Positions 1 to 6,900 of a DNA stretch of 9,643 nucleotides are shown one piece after another. A program made the translations under genes and the position numbers. The notes beneath the pieces were generated by a model. That model searched no databases. It saw nothing but the letters and a program-made list of their open reading frames with translations, and had not been told where the DNA came from. Numbering within the stretch: the stretch's first letter is position 1; each line of letters starts with the position of its first letter. Source of the DNA: Gammaproteobacteria bacterium (GTDB lineage: Bacteria > Pseudomonadota > Gammaproteobacteria > Methylococcales > Methylomonadaceae); contig JANEMG010000065.1 in assembly GCA_024511045.1 (NCBI GenBank), forward strand, positions 1 through 9,643. Direction: 5' to 3'.

Positions 1-134
1 CCATATTAGTTGGCTCTAATATTCATTGCTCCAAAAAATTGGGAAACTTCAGTTTATAAACACACGCATCCATATTGAGGAAAATAGGTGCTGCACCAGC
101 GCGAGAAATCTTGAGCCCTGGACAATAAATCAAG

Positions 135-161
135 CGCCAAGATCCCTTCTGGCGTCGGGAT
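135..161. repeat. Intergenic hairpin repeat, copy 1
   Basis: The 27-nt element matches 2419-2445 at 24 of 27 positions, and all three differences are transitions. Each copy has complementary arms, here CGCCA (135-139) and TGGCG (150-154), followed by a shared GTCGGGAT tail. The arms and the two dispersed copies resemble the short REP- or MITE-like intergenic repeats common in proteobacteria. I cannot assign it to a named family from two copies. Confidence 0.55.
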
Positions 162-198
162 GACGAGTATTAGACGTTGGGATGATGAGTATTGTATG
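155..198. repeat. Imperfect 22-nt tandem repeat
   Basis: Positions 155-176 and 177-198 align at 17 of 22 positions around the cores GGGATGACGAGTATT and GGGATGATGAGTATT. It begins in the tail of the hairpin repeat, so it may be a degenerate extension of the same element. With only two units and no spacers it is not a CRISPR. Confidence 0.45.
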
Positions 199-324
199 TT
201 TTGACAGAGCTTGGGGTGATACGTAATCAGGTGGGTTTTTGCCTGTCTCGATAGTCATGGATTTTCGGGATGCGGCCGGTGATAGACGGGTTTTTTCCAG
301 CAGCGATGCCGTCAATAGCCGGGT

Positions 325-353
325 TTGTGCATGAGTTGTGCATGTGCTAGTAT
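325..353 (+). promoter_or_regulatory. Putative promoter with overlapping direct-repeat operator
   Basis: A weak -35 (TTGTGC, 325-330) and a -10 (TAGTAT, 348-353) are separated by exactly 17 nt, just upstream of the ribbon-helix-helix gene. TTGTGCATG occurs twice, at 325-333 and 336-344, an 11-nt period that places both copies on the same side of the helix across the -35 and spacer. Ribbon-helix-helix repressors typically bind such short tandem sites over their own promoters. Autorepression is therefore an inference, with no direct evidence. Confidence 0.4.
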
Positions 354-385
354 TTGCCTGTTACGTTCACAAAGAGGATGCCGCC

Positions 386-673
386 ATGGCGACTGCCGCT
401 GCCAAGATCAGAAAACCCATTATGATGGACCCCGCGCAAATCAAGCTGGTGGAGGGATTGTCGAAAAAAGCCAGCAGGAAGGAAAAACGCACCGTGTCCT
501 TCGCCGAGATAGTGCGCCGTGCCGTCGATGCCTATGAACTGTCCGGCGATGATGATGAAGAGCTGCTCAACAGCCTGCTGGACGAGATCATCCATACGAC
601 CGAGGAAACGGTCCGCAATGTCAGAAAGCTGAATCAAAAACTGGATCAGTCCAGTGGGGGGAATGACCGATGA
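386..673 (+). CDS. Ribbon-helix-helix (CopG/Arc-like) DNA-binding protein
   Basis: The predicted product has 95 residues. I chose the ATG at 386 because an AGAGG Shine-Dalgarno sequence ends about 8 nt before it. The upstream GTG at 338 in the same frame lies inside the promoter-like region. Residues 8-14 (IRKPIMM) look like the beta strand of a ribbon-helix-helix fold. They are followed by helix A (about 16-28) and a helix B with SFAEIVRRAVDAYEL (38-52), the usual end of this fold. The acidic, heptad-rich C-terminal tail (about 55-88) could pair with the coiled-coil partner encoded next. The stop codon overlaps that gene's start as ATGA (670-673), which indicates translational coupling. Likely roles are a transcriptional autoregulator, an antitoxin-like protein or a plasmid/phage-type DNA-binding protein. 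The fold is moderately certain and the role unknown. Confidence 0.65.
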   Translation: MATAAAKIRKPIMMDPAQIKLVEGLSKKASRKEKRTVSFAEIVRRAVDAYELSGDDDEELLNSLLDEIIHTTEETVRNVRKLNQKLDQSSGGNDR

Positions 674-849
674 GCGTTGCGGACAAATTGTTGAAGGCAA
701 TGACCGCGATGATGGAATTGAATGTGGAGGTGAAAAATCTGGTCACGCGGGTCGACAGGATGGACGACCAGATGCGGGAATCCCTGCAGCGAATCACCCG
801 TCTGGAAACCTTCGTCGAAATTGCCGGGAAGCAGAAGCAATTGAAATAG
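670..849 (+). CDS. Small coiled-coil protein, partner of the RHH protein
   Basis: This 59-residue protein starts at the ATG overlapping the previous stop codon and ends with TAG at 847-849. It is almost entirely one amphipathic helix. Hydrophobic residues occupy heptad a positions M14, V21, V28, M35, I42 and V49, and d positions L17, L24, M31, L45 and A52 (S38 is the one break). That gives six near-perfect heptads, typical of a parallel dimeric or trimeric coiled coil. There is no signal peptide, cysteine or catalytic motif. The ATGA coupling and the heptad-rich tail of the upstream protein suggest that the two products form a complex. I do not recognise a named family. A toxin role cannot be argued from the sequence, because nothing resembles a nuclease or a membrane toxin. 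The gene converges with the adenylation gene, whose stop lies 24 bp downstream. Confidence 0.6.
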   Translation: MSVADKLLKAMTAMMELNVEVKNLVTRVDRMDDQMRESLQRITRLETFVEIAGKQKQLK

Positions 850-873
850 CAGGCAGACAAAGGGGGGCGATCG

Positions 874-2322
874 TCATGTTCCTGTGTGATTTGTCAGCAG
901 TTTTTTCAGGATCTGGTAGTCGATTTTGCCGTTGGACAATAGCGGCAGTTTTTCCAGTGCCAGGACGCGGCAGGGATACATGTAGGCAGGCAGTTTTGTG
1001 CGCAGCACTGCGCTGATAATTGCCAGATCGGCGCCAGCTTCCAGGACCACCGCCGCGGCCGGCCGCTGCCCGCTGGTGGTATCGGTCAGGCCGGTCACGG
1101 CGCAGCGAAGCACTCCCGGACACTGTTCGATGACGGTTTCGATTTCCGCCGGCTCCACCCGGTAGCCGGAGCATTTCAGCATTCTGTCCAGTCTGCCATG
1201 ATAGCAGTATTCACCGTACTGGTTGCGGGAGACCCTGTCGCCGGTAGGGTACCAGGCATTGGCGGTGCGTGGGTTCTGCAGGCCGCCCTGCTGCCAGTAG
1301 CCGGAAAAGTTGTTTGCCCCTTTCGCCAGCAGCTCGCCGGTTTCCGCCTGTATTTTCAATTCGGCGCCGCAGGCGGGATGGCCGATGGGAATGGGCGCAT
1401 CGGCCCGCAGCCGGCTTCTGTCCACCGGCCACCAGCAGCAGACATTGGTTTCGGTGGGGCCGTACAGGTTATGGAGCCGCACATGGGGCAGCTGCCCGGC
1501 AAGCGTGATCAGATGCGCTGTGGGAAAGACTTCGCCGGCAAACAGGATGCTCCGCAGATCTGGCAGCGGCGTGGTCGTCAGCGCACCTTTCAGGGCGATA
1601 AAACTCAGCAGCGACGGCACGGTATACCAGATGCTGATAGCCTTTTCGTCCAGCCAGGCGGTGAGCCGGCTGGGCGCCATGGTCAGCCGGTCGGGTATGA
1701 AATGTATGCTGGCGCCTTGCGACAGGCCGCTGAACAGATCGAAGACGGAAAGATCGAAATGCAGGGGGCTCAGGCTGGCAATCCGGTCATCGGGTCCGAC
1801 GTTGAAATTCTCTGCGGCCCAGCGGGAAAAGTTGTGCATCGCCCGGTGACTCAAGGCGACGCCCTTCGGTATGCCGCTGGAACCCGACGTATAGAGAATC
1901 GCGGCGATGGCTTCCGGTTCGATTGCCGGCAGATGTTGTGCCGGCTGGCTGTTTTGCAATTGCTGCACATCCAGCCATTGTTCCGGTGTTACCAGCCAGT
2001 CGGGGCAGGGACCCGAGCCGATGATGTATTTCGGCCGGGCGTCTGAGACGATCTGCTGCAGGCGGTTTGCAGGATTCCTGCAGTCCAGGGGCAGGTAGCT
2101 GCCGCCTGCCGCCAGAATGCCGAATACCGTGGTCACAGCATCGATACCCCGTCCCTGGGCGATGGCCAGGCACTGGGCTGCATTGCGCCCTAGCAGGCTG
2201 GCGGCGATCTGTTTTGCCTTTCGGGCCAATTCTGCGTAGCTCAGTCGGCGCTGCTCCTGCGTCAGGGCAATGCGTTCAGGGGTTTTTCGGCTCTGCTGAA
2301 AAAAATCGTCGAGTAGATTCAT
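874..2322 (-). CDS. Stand-alone adenylation enzyme, probably L-proline:carrier-protein ligase
   Basis: The 482-residue protein is a complete AMP-forming adenylation enzyme without a carrier domain. It would convert an amino acid to its aminoacyl-AMP and load it on a separate carrier. Motifs are in order: A3 YTSGSSGIPKG (144-154), A4/A5 with LHFDLSVFDLFSG (187-199) and YGPTE (287-291), A7 YPTGD (358-362), A8 GRLDRMLKCSGYRVE (376-390) and A10 NGKID (464-468) with catalytic K466. Aligned to GrsA, the pocket residues are D190, L191, F194, Y233, L260, A262, L286, V294, C295 and K466. This gives DLFYLALVCK, against DLLYLALVCK remembered for the pyrrole-pathway prolyl ligases PltF, RedM and CouN4. 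The family is certain and proline is likely. The expected acceptor is the carrier at 6399-6683. Just upstream of the ATG there is no clear Shine-Dalgarno sequence. The gene is last in the operon, 222 bp after the acyl ligase. Confidence 0.85.
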   Translation of the reverse strand: MNLLDDFFQQSRKTPERIALTQEQRRLSYAELARKAKQIAASLLGRNAAQCLAIAQGRGIDAVTTVFGILAAGGSYLPLDCRNPANRLQQIVSDARPKYIIGSGPCPDWLVTPEQWLDVQQLQNSQPAQHLPAIEPEAIAAILYTSGSSGIPKGVALSHRAMHNFSRWAAENFNVGPDDRIASLSPLHFDLSVFDLFSGLSQGASIHFIPDRLTMAPSRLTAWLDEKAISIWYTVPSLLSFIALKGALTTTPLPDLRSILFAGEVFPTAHLITLAGQLPHVRLHNLYGPTETNVCCWWPVDRSRLRADAPIPIGHPACGAELKIQAETGELLAKGANNFSGYWQQGGLQNPRTANAWYPTGDRVSRNQYGEYCYHGRLDRMLKCSGYRVEPAEIETVIEQCPGVLRCAVTGLTDTTSGQRPAAAVVLEAGADLAIISAVLRTKLPAYMYPCRVLALEKLPLLSNGKIDYQILKKLLTNHTGT

Positions 2323-2544
2323 TTGGTATCAATTAGCGCTTTAATGGCTGCTGAGATAGCAATTTCCGGTTTTTTATCCTTGCGGCTGGTGATGAGAGAC
2401 AGCCAACAGGTTTCATTCCGCCAGAATCCCTCCTGGCGTCGGGATACCAGTAAGGGGCAGGGCAGTAAAGGGTTGGCGCCGGAATGACAGGAAAAAACCG
2501 TTTGCAGGATGAATGCCCCTTGTCCAGAGAGTGGATACGGCTGC
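2323..2544. other. Intergenic gap inside the operon, carrying a repeat
   Basis: This 222-bp gap separates the acyl ligase from the adenylation gene, whereas all upstream genes of the operon overlap. It holds the second hairpin repeat (2419-2445) and the element GCCGGAATGACAGG (about 2478-2491), similar in style to common proteobacterial intergenic repeats. A minus-strand open frame of 78 codons spans the gap. I see no domain or start signal supporting it, and it runs through the repeat. I find no convincing promoter for the adenylation gene, so it may depend on read-through or on an unrecognised promoter. Confidence 0.5.
2419..2445. repeat. Intergenic hairpin repeat, copy 2
   Basis: This is the second copy of the 27-nt element at 135-161 (24 of 27 identical). 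The arms here are CGCCAG (2419-2424) and CTGGCG (2433-2438), a 6-bp stem with an 8-nt loop, followed by GTCGGGAT. Located between two operon genes, it could form an RNA hairpin that attenuates transcription or stabilises the upstream mRNA. There is no U-tract, so it is not a standard terminator. Confidence 0.55.
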
Positions 2545-3984
2545 TCAGTTCTCATGGCGCTGAATCTTGCCGCTCAAGGTGTGGTCGATACGGGATACCT
2601 GCTGCAGCAGATGGGGGATTTTATAGGGGGACAGCTGCTGCCGACAATGCCGCAATACCGCCTCGACATCCAGGGCCATGCCCGGTTCGGTCTCGACCTC
2701 TGCACAGACGATTTCACCCATCAGGGGGTGGTCGCAGCCGAACACCCGGGATTCCCGGATGGCAGGGTGGCTGTCCAGCACCGCTTCAACCTCTTCAGGA
2801 AACACCTTGTTGCCGGAGACATTGATCATGGCCTTTTCCCGTCCGCAGATGACGATTTTACCGGATGCAGTCTGTCGGGCCAGGTCGCCGGTTAGGAACC
2901 AGCCATCGACCAGTATCTGTGCCGACTGCCGCCAGGGTTTGAGATAGGCATCGAACATGCCGGGGCCGCGGATTGCCAGCCGTCCGGCCTGACTTTGCGC
3001 GACCTGTTCATGGTTTTCGTCGAGCAGGGCGATCTCGAAGCCAGGAGCCGGATGACCGACGGTTTCAGGATCGGCATCGGCAGGATCGCCATCCAGCAGC
3101 GGCAGCCCGGCCTCGATGATGCCATAGGCCTGCAGCACTGGCAGCCGGTAGCGCTGTTGAAAATCCCGGGCGATTGCCAGGGGCAGGGCGGAGGTGGTGG
3201 ATATGGCGCGCCGCAGCGATGTGAACATCTGACCGGAGCGATCCGCGGCCAGCAGCCGGTAGTGCATCGGCGCGGCATAAAGCATGCTGGCCCGGTAGCG
3301 ATTGGCGTGTTCCAGCAGGGTTTGCGCGAGCAGATCCTGGCAGACCACGATACTTGCACCGCAGTGCAGATACAGCAGGATCGTCACCAGGAAATGGAAG
3401 GCCATCGGCAGCACCCAGAGTACGGTATCGTCAGGGCTGAGCTGCTGCGCCGCGGCGACCCGCTCCAGGACGCGCCGATGGGACAGGACCACATCCTTGC
3501 TGGCGCCGGTGGTTCCGGATGTATGACGGATGAATGCGGCTTCGATGTGTGGCGATACCGGTTGCTCGCGGGGCGTCTCCGTCCAGGTCAGGCGCAATGT
3601 CTGACCGGCGAACCCGATGGTCGTGGAAGGCCCCGGCAGGAGGACGTTTCCCGAGCCGTCATCGAGTATCGCGTGCAGTCCGGTATCGGCAATCAGGGTA
3701 TCGAGTTCCGCGCGCTGCAGTTGCTGGGCGAGCGGCAGCACTGCCGCGCCGCAGCCCATCCCGGCAAGCATCGCCGCAACGAAGGCGCTGCCGTTTCCGG
3801 CCATGATGCCAAGGCCCTGTCCGTTGCCCACTCCGGCGCGTTGCAGGTACCGCTGCAATTGCAGCATTCGTTCGTGCAGCTGCCGGTAGCTGACTGTCTG
3901 GTGGGCTTCGATGATGGCTGGATGGTCCGGCCAGCGCTCGGCTGCGACGGCCAGAATCTGTTCGGTGCGCAGCGCTGCGGTCAT
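2545..3984 (-). CDS. AMP-forming acyl/aryl-acid ligase (ANL superfamily)
   Basis: The 479-residue protein is a full-length ANL-superfamily ligase that would activate a carboxylic acid as an acyl-adenylate and pass it to CoA or a carrier. Visible motifs are the phosphate loop HTSGTTGASKD (154-164), AYGIIE (286-291), GWFLTGDLA (361-369), GREKAMINVSGNKVFPEEVE (381-400) and the C-terminal SGKIQR with catalytic K473. Two motif positions are atypical. The phosphate loop ends in Asp where Gly is usual (PKG to SKD). The acyl-adenylate motif reads YGIIE instead of YGxTE. The last part resembles benzoate- and fatty-acid-type ligases more than amino-acid adenylation domains, so I do not assign a substrate. 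Its ATG overlaps the flavoprotein stop as ATGA (3981-3984). In this operon it probably supplies the second acyl unit, or re-activates a released product. Confidence 0.85.
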   Translation of the reverse strand: MTAALRTEQILAVAAERWPDHPAIIEAHQTVSYRQLHERMLQLQRYLQRAGVGNGQGLGIMAGNGSAFVAAMLAGMGCGAAVLPLAQQLQRAELDTLIADTGLHAILDDGSGNVLLPGPSTTIGFAGQTLRLTWTETPREQPVSPHIEAAFIRHTSGTTGASKDVVLSHRRVLERVAAAQQLSPDDTVLWVLPMAFHFLVTILLYLHCGASIVVCQDLLAQTLLEHANRYRASMLYAAPMHYRLLAADRSGQMFTSLRRAISTTSALPLAIARDFQQRYRLPVLQAYGIIEAGLPLLDGDPADADPETVGHPAPGFEIALLDENHEQVAQSQAGRLAIRGPGMFDAYLKPWRQSAQILVDGWFLTGDLARQTASGKIVICGREKAMINVSGNKVFPEEVEAVLDSHPAIRESRVFGCDHPLMGEIVCAEVETEPGMALDVEAVLRHCRQQLSPYKIPHLLQQVSRIDHTLSGKIQRHEN

Positions 3985-5072
3985 GCTTTTGCCCGGACCT
4001 GCAGCGAGCGAATGCGCCCGATGGCGCGTTGCCAGGAACCGGACTGAACGGTGCTGGCGGCCAGCATTCCCGCGGCGTAGCCGGTGCCAAGACAGGTGCC
4101 GATGACCCGCGCCGAGGCGATGGCCGGTTGCGTGGCGGAAAAGGCCCGGCCGGCGAAAAACAGGTTGTCCAGATTCCGGGAAACCAGTGCGCCGGCCGGA
4201 ATCAGGTAATGATCATTGGCAGGGAAGCAGGTCATCTCCGGCTGCCGCTGTTCTCCCCAATGTTCCATGGGCCAGGCGCCGATGGCGACACCATCGTCCG
4301 GTTTGCTGCAGGCCAGCAGCTGCTCTCTGTCCAGAACGTCGTTGCCCTGCGGCCGCGGACCGCTGCGAATGCCCACCTGCGCCGCCATGGCAGTGATGCG
4401 CAGGGACTGCAGTGAGGGTTCGATGGCACGCAGGTATTGCGCCAGGGCGGTTGCACGTCGCCGCGCCAGCAGTTCCGTGTCGCTGCGGCTTTCCGGACTG
4501 CTGTCGCAGGAGCGGGGCAGGCCCAGTTTCAGCAGCGCGCTGCCATCGTCTCGCAGTGTGCCGGGGACCAGCGACAGATGGTCGCTGTGTTCATGCAGGA
4601 CACCGCTGTGGATGCCCTTTTTGCTGCAGCGGATCAGCTGCAGGATCATGCTGCGCGCATCCAGGGCCGACAGGCCGGCAACCTGAAAGACAAAGGCGCC
4701 GGCTTGATGCCGGTCATCTTCCTGCATTTCCTGACCGGCCAGGGTGGGGATCAGCGCTTCGCCGCTGCAATCGACAATGGCCTGGGCTTGAATGGTGAGT
4801 TGACGGTCCAGGGCAACAGCATTGACCTGGTCGATGCTGCGTTCGGCGATCGCCGCGGCGAATTCCCGGGCAAAACCCTGCACGGCGTATTGCGGCTGGC
4901 CGCTGCCGCGATAGTAGAGGCCGCAGATAGTGCCGACCATCGCCGCGGTGGCCATGCCGCCGGTAAATCCATAGCGCTCCAGCAGCAGCACCCGCAATCC
5001 CGATTCGGCAGCGGCGATGGCCGCGGCGATGCCGGCCGAACCGGCGCCGATGACCAGCACGTCGGTATTCAT
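3981..5072 (-). CDS. FAD-dependent oxidoreductase (FAD_oxidored-like), possibly internally deleted
   Basis: The 363-residue flavoprotein starts with a Rossmann FAD-binding motif, DVLVIGAGSAG (4-14), followed by acidic E32 and FTGGMATAAMVG (36-47). This layout is typical of the FAD_oxidored (PF12831-type) family. Later family signatures are VDCSGEA (100-106) and DNLFFAGRAFSAT (302-314) with ASARVIGTCLGTGYAAG (319-335). It would bind FAD and oxidise or reduce a pathway intermediate. The carrier-bound prolyl group is one speculative substrate, since no acyl-CoA-dehydrogenase-type prolyl oxidase is present. Family members are usually longer. The stretch between AREFAAAIAERS and VNAVALDR (around residues 79-82) lacks about 60 residues that normally form the middle of the substrate domain. 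The frame is intact, so this could be an in-frame deletion or a genuinely short variant. The start overlaps the previous stop as ATGA. Confidence 0.75.
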   Translation of the reverse strand: MNTDVLVIGAGSAGIAAAIAAAESGLRVLLLERYGFTGGMATAAMVGTICGLYYRGSGQPQYAVQGFAREFAAAIAERSIDQVNAVALDRQLTIQAQAIVDCSGEALIPTLAGQEMQEDDRHQAGAFVFQVAGLSALDARSMILQLIRCSKKGIHSGVLHEHSDHLSLVPGTLRDDGSALLKLGLPRSCDSSPESRSDTELLARRRATALAQYLRAIEPSLQSLRITAMAAQVGIRSGPRPQGNDVLDREQLLACSKPDDGVAIGAWPMEHWGEQRQPEMTCFPANDHYLIPAGALVSRNLDNLFFAGRAFSATQPAIASARVIGTCLGTGYAAGMLAASTVQSGSWQRAIGRIRSLQVRAKA

Positions 5073-6412
5073 GGTGCAGGGGCCGGACTGACGGCCTTGC
5101 CTGTCAACAGCAGGCTGCGCAGGTCGTCCAGTAATTGCTTCGCTTCCTGTTCCTGCAGCTCTTCCTGGAGGTAGCCAAAGGTGACCTGCAGCGCGCCCCG
5201 GAAGCGGGTGAAGATGATGGTCACGCCCGGCGGATAGAGGTTCGGCGGATAATGCACGGCACTGCGCACCGGCAGGCCGAAAAGTGTCTGGTAGTCCGAC
5301 ATGGATTCGCCGGTATCGGAGAAATGCAGGCTGGCCATCAGGCCGGCAGTGGGCAGCTTCATCAAAAACCGGTACAGCGGGCCTGGAATGCGCCGGAACA
5401 GAGCCATCATGGACAGGAAATTACCGGGCATCTGCTGGCGGATCTGGCGGGTCATTTGCTCCGTCAGGGATCTGCTGCAGAGCTTGATGTCCTTCAGGTT
5501 GTCCTTCGGGATGCGGTAAAAGAGAAAGCTGGCCTGGTTGCCGATCACAGGTCCTGCGGCACCACGCCGGCGCCTGTCCTGCGGCATGGGCACCAGATAG
5601 TCGCCGTCCAGGGAATTCCGTTGCAGCTGGATTGCGGCCGAGGCGCAGGCAGTGGCTGCCAGATAGAAGCTGCTGAGGATGAAGCCGCCGCCCTGGCGAT
5701 GGGCATTGGCGGTGATTTCCCGGGTTTCCTGTTCATTGAAACGCAGCAGCCGGTAGCGCTGCGTGAACTGTCCGGGTTTCTTTGCAGAATGCGCGTAGAT
5801 AGAGGTCAAGGGGGGTTCCGAGGCTTCGAAGAGGAATCTCTTGCCATCCCGGGCAATGTTCAGGCGCTGCAGCAGGGTCCTTTGATCTCTGGGCGAAGCC
5901 TGTTGCTGCCATTGTATTTGCGTCTCCCCCGGATGAGCGAGGCCGTGGATGAAACGTTCAGCGCCATGGGCATCCAGCAGGGCATGATGCCAGGTGAAGA
6001 TCAGCAGCGATCGCCCTTTCGGCAGATGGATGAGCGCAATCCTGAACGGTGACTCCTGGTGCGGATGGATGGGCCTGTCCAGCAGGGAATCGGGGACGCC
6101 CTGATAGTCCGGCAGCTGTTGTTCAGCGATTTCCGGCAGCGGGGCTTTTGCATCCAGCTGCCAGCGGCTCAGGGCGAAGGGTGGTCCCTTCCGGAATCGC
6201 AGTGCCGTCAGCCAGCAGTAGGCGGGCTGTCTGGCAAGATGCCGCTGTAGTCTTTCTTTGTCCAGTGCGCCATCCAGTTCGATGGCCAGGGAACAGACAT
6301 TGCGTTTGCCGCTGGCGGCGAACATGATCTGGTCCAGCTGATAGAGGAAGTAATCGATGCCGTTGCAGGGAAACTGCCGTGGCAGATCAGGCGTCGCATC
6401 AGTCATTGCCAT
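5069..6412 (-). CDS. Stand-alone condensation-superfamily acyltransferase
   Basis: The 447-residue protein has the active-site motif WHHALLDAHG (141-150), with H142, H143, D147 and G150. This is the HHxxxD signature of non-ribosomal-peptide condensation domains, PapA5-type and wax-ester/DGAT-type acyltransferases. The C-terminal VTIIFTRFRGALQVTFGY section matches the usual final strands of that fold. It has no attached carrier or adenylation domain and no signal peptide. Such enzymes move an acyl group from a carrier protein or CoA to an amine or alcohol, so here it may release the halogenated acyl group from the carrier at 6399-6683. The acceptor is unknown. The start codon lies 14 nt inside the end of the carrier gene; a second ATG two codons later is an alternative start. 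The superfamily is fairly sure and the reaction is inferred. Confidence 0.75.
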   Translation of the reverse strand: MAMTDATPDLPRQFPCNGIDYFLYQLDQIMFAASGKRNVCSLAIELDGALDKERLQRHLARQPAYCWLTALRFRKGPPFALSRWQLDAKAPLPEIAEQQLPDYQGVPDSLLDRPIHPHQESPFRIALIHLPKGRSLLIFTWHHALLDAHGAERFIHGLAHPGETQIQWQQQASPRDQRTLLQRLNIARDGKRFLFEASEPPLTSIYAHSAKKPGQFTQRYRLLRFNEQETREITANAHRQGGGFILSSFYLAATACASAAIQLQRNSLDGDYLVPMPQDRRRRGAAGPVIGNQASFLFYRIPKDNLKDIKLCSRSLTEQMTRQIRQQMPGNFLSMMALFRRIPGPLYRFLMKLPTAGLMASLHFSDTGESMSDYQTLFGLPVRSAVHYPPNLYPPGVTIIFTRFRGALQVTFGYLQEELQEQEAKQLLDDLRSLLLTGKAVSPAPAP

Positions 6413-6683
6413 GCTGCAGCTGCTTGGCGCAGCAGCTGCTCAGGCTGTGTATGCTGCGCAGGTTATCCGGCGTCAATGCTTCCGGCGCCATAACCAGTCC
6501 GTAGCGGCGCTCGATGAACAGCACCAGTTCCATCAGGGAATAGGAGTCCACACCGAACTGCGCCAATTCGCTGTCCGGCTGAATGGCGGTGCCGGGCGCC
6601 AGGACGTTGTCCTGCAGAAACGTGCAAAGCTCCGCGGCAATCTCGGTTTCGGCGGGGACGGGATGCTGCTCAGTCGACGACAT
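6399..6683 (-). CDS. Stand-alone acyl/peptidyl carrier protein
   Basis: The 94-residue protein has the phosphopantetheine attachment motif FGVDSYSLMEL (43-53). S47 would be modified with 4'-phosphopantetheine. Helix I (about 12-27), the loop, helix II from S47 and the C-terminal helix are placed as in type II carrier proteins. The DSYSL form (instead of DSL) resembles carriers such as PltL that serve pyrrole halogenases. It probably holds the substrate of the halogenase. Its ATG lies 14 nt inside the end of the halogenase frame and has no clear Shine-Dalgarno sequence. Initiation therefore probably relies on ribosomes finishing the halogenase frame, and the amber codon at 6901 would remove that supply. 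No phosphopantetheinyl transferase is encoded in the window. Confidence 0.9.
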   Translation of the reverse strand: MSSTEQHPVPAETEIAAELCTFLQDNVLAPGTAIQPDSELAQFGVDSYSLMELVLFIERRYGLVMAPEALTPDNLRSIHSLSSCCAKQLQHGND

Positions 6684-6900
6684 AGTGCTGCGGGTCGATA
6701 TCCTGCAAGCCGTGGTTGACCAGGATGCGCAGCAGGGCCATGCTGACCGGCTGGGTTGCCGCGGCGCCGCTGAAGATGCTGCTCATGTGTCCGGAGATCC
6801 ACGGCACCAGCAGCTTGCCGAACGTCGTTTTGGCAAAGGATTTGCCGGATTTGATGCTGGCCATGATGCGGCCGTCGTAATAGTGGCCAACGATTTCAAA
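6670..6900 (-). pseudogene. C-terminal 76 codons of the halogenase, cut off by an in-frame amber codon
   Basis: Directly after the TAG at 6901-6903 the same frame continues for 76 codons, FEIVGHYYDGRIMASIK... to QHYVVD, and ends with TGA at 6670. Its first residues align with the C-terminal part of PltA-type halogenases as I remember them (IRNGIKNWYEFITLYY against IRRHLQA*FEIVGHYY), which puts the stop at a Trp. TGG to TAG is a single transition. The conserved frame and protein-like composition show that this was coding until recently, or still is through read-through. An internal ATG at codon 13 of this part (6864) could in principle start a 64-residue fragment, but I see no ribosome binding site for it. 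Confidence 0.75.

Larger units (their letters stand above)
1..385. other. Gene-free leader region with small repeats
   Basis: I see no convincing gene here. The first 130 bases are AT-rich compared with everything to the right. They contain two short symmetric elements: AAACT-TC-AGTTT around 45-56 and GGTGC-T-GCACC at 87-97. The latter has a one-base centre, so it would be a protein-binding palindrome rather than a hairpin. From 135 to 198 there is a hairpin repeat and an imperfect 22-nt tandem repeat, listed separately. The last 60 bases hold the likely promoter of the ribbon-helix-helix gene. A minus-strand open frame at 130-315 has no recognisable protein character. Confidence 0.5.

Noticed and set aside
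135..198. CRISPR-like array
   Set aside because: There are only two imperfect adjacent units without spacers and no cas gene in the window.
850..873. Terminator between the convergent genes
   Set aside because: The 24-bp gap has no inverted repeat with a T-tract.
847..903. TAG reassigned as a sense codon in this organism
   Set aside because: If TAG were sense, the 59-residue coiled-coil frame would also run on past its TAG at 847-849 into the end of the adenylation gene. All other complete genes end in TGA, so reassignment is not excluded by them, but a single point mutation is simpler.
2319..2555. 78-codon minus-strand frame filling the gap before the adenylation gene
   Set aside because: It runs through the hairpin repeat, overlaps both neighbours only by chance ends and has no recognisable protein features.
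2995..4047. 350-codon plus-strand open frame opposite the acyl ligase
   Set aside because: There is no domain signature, and the minus-strand frame carries the complete ANL motif series.
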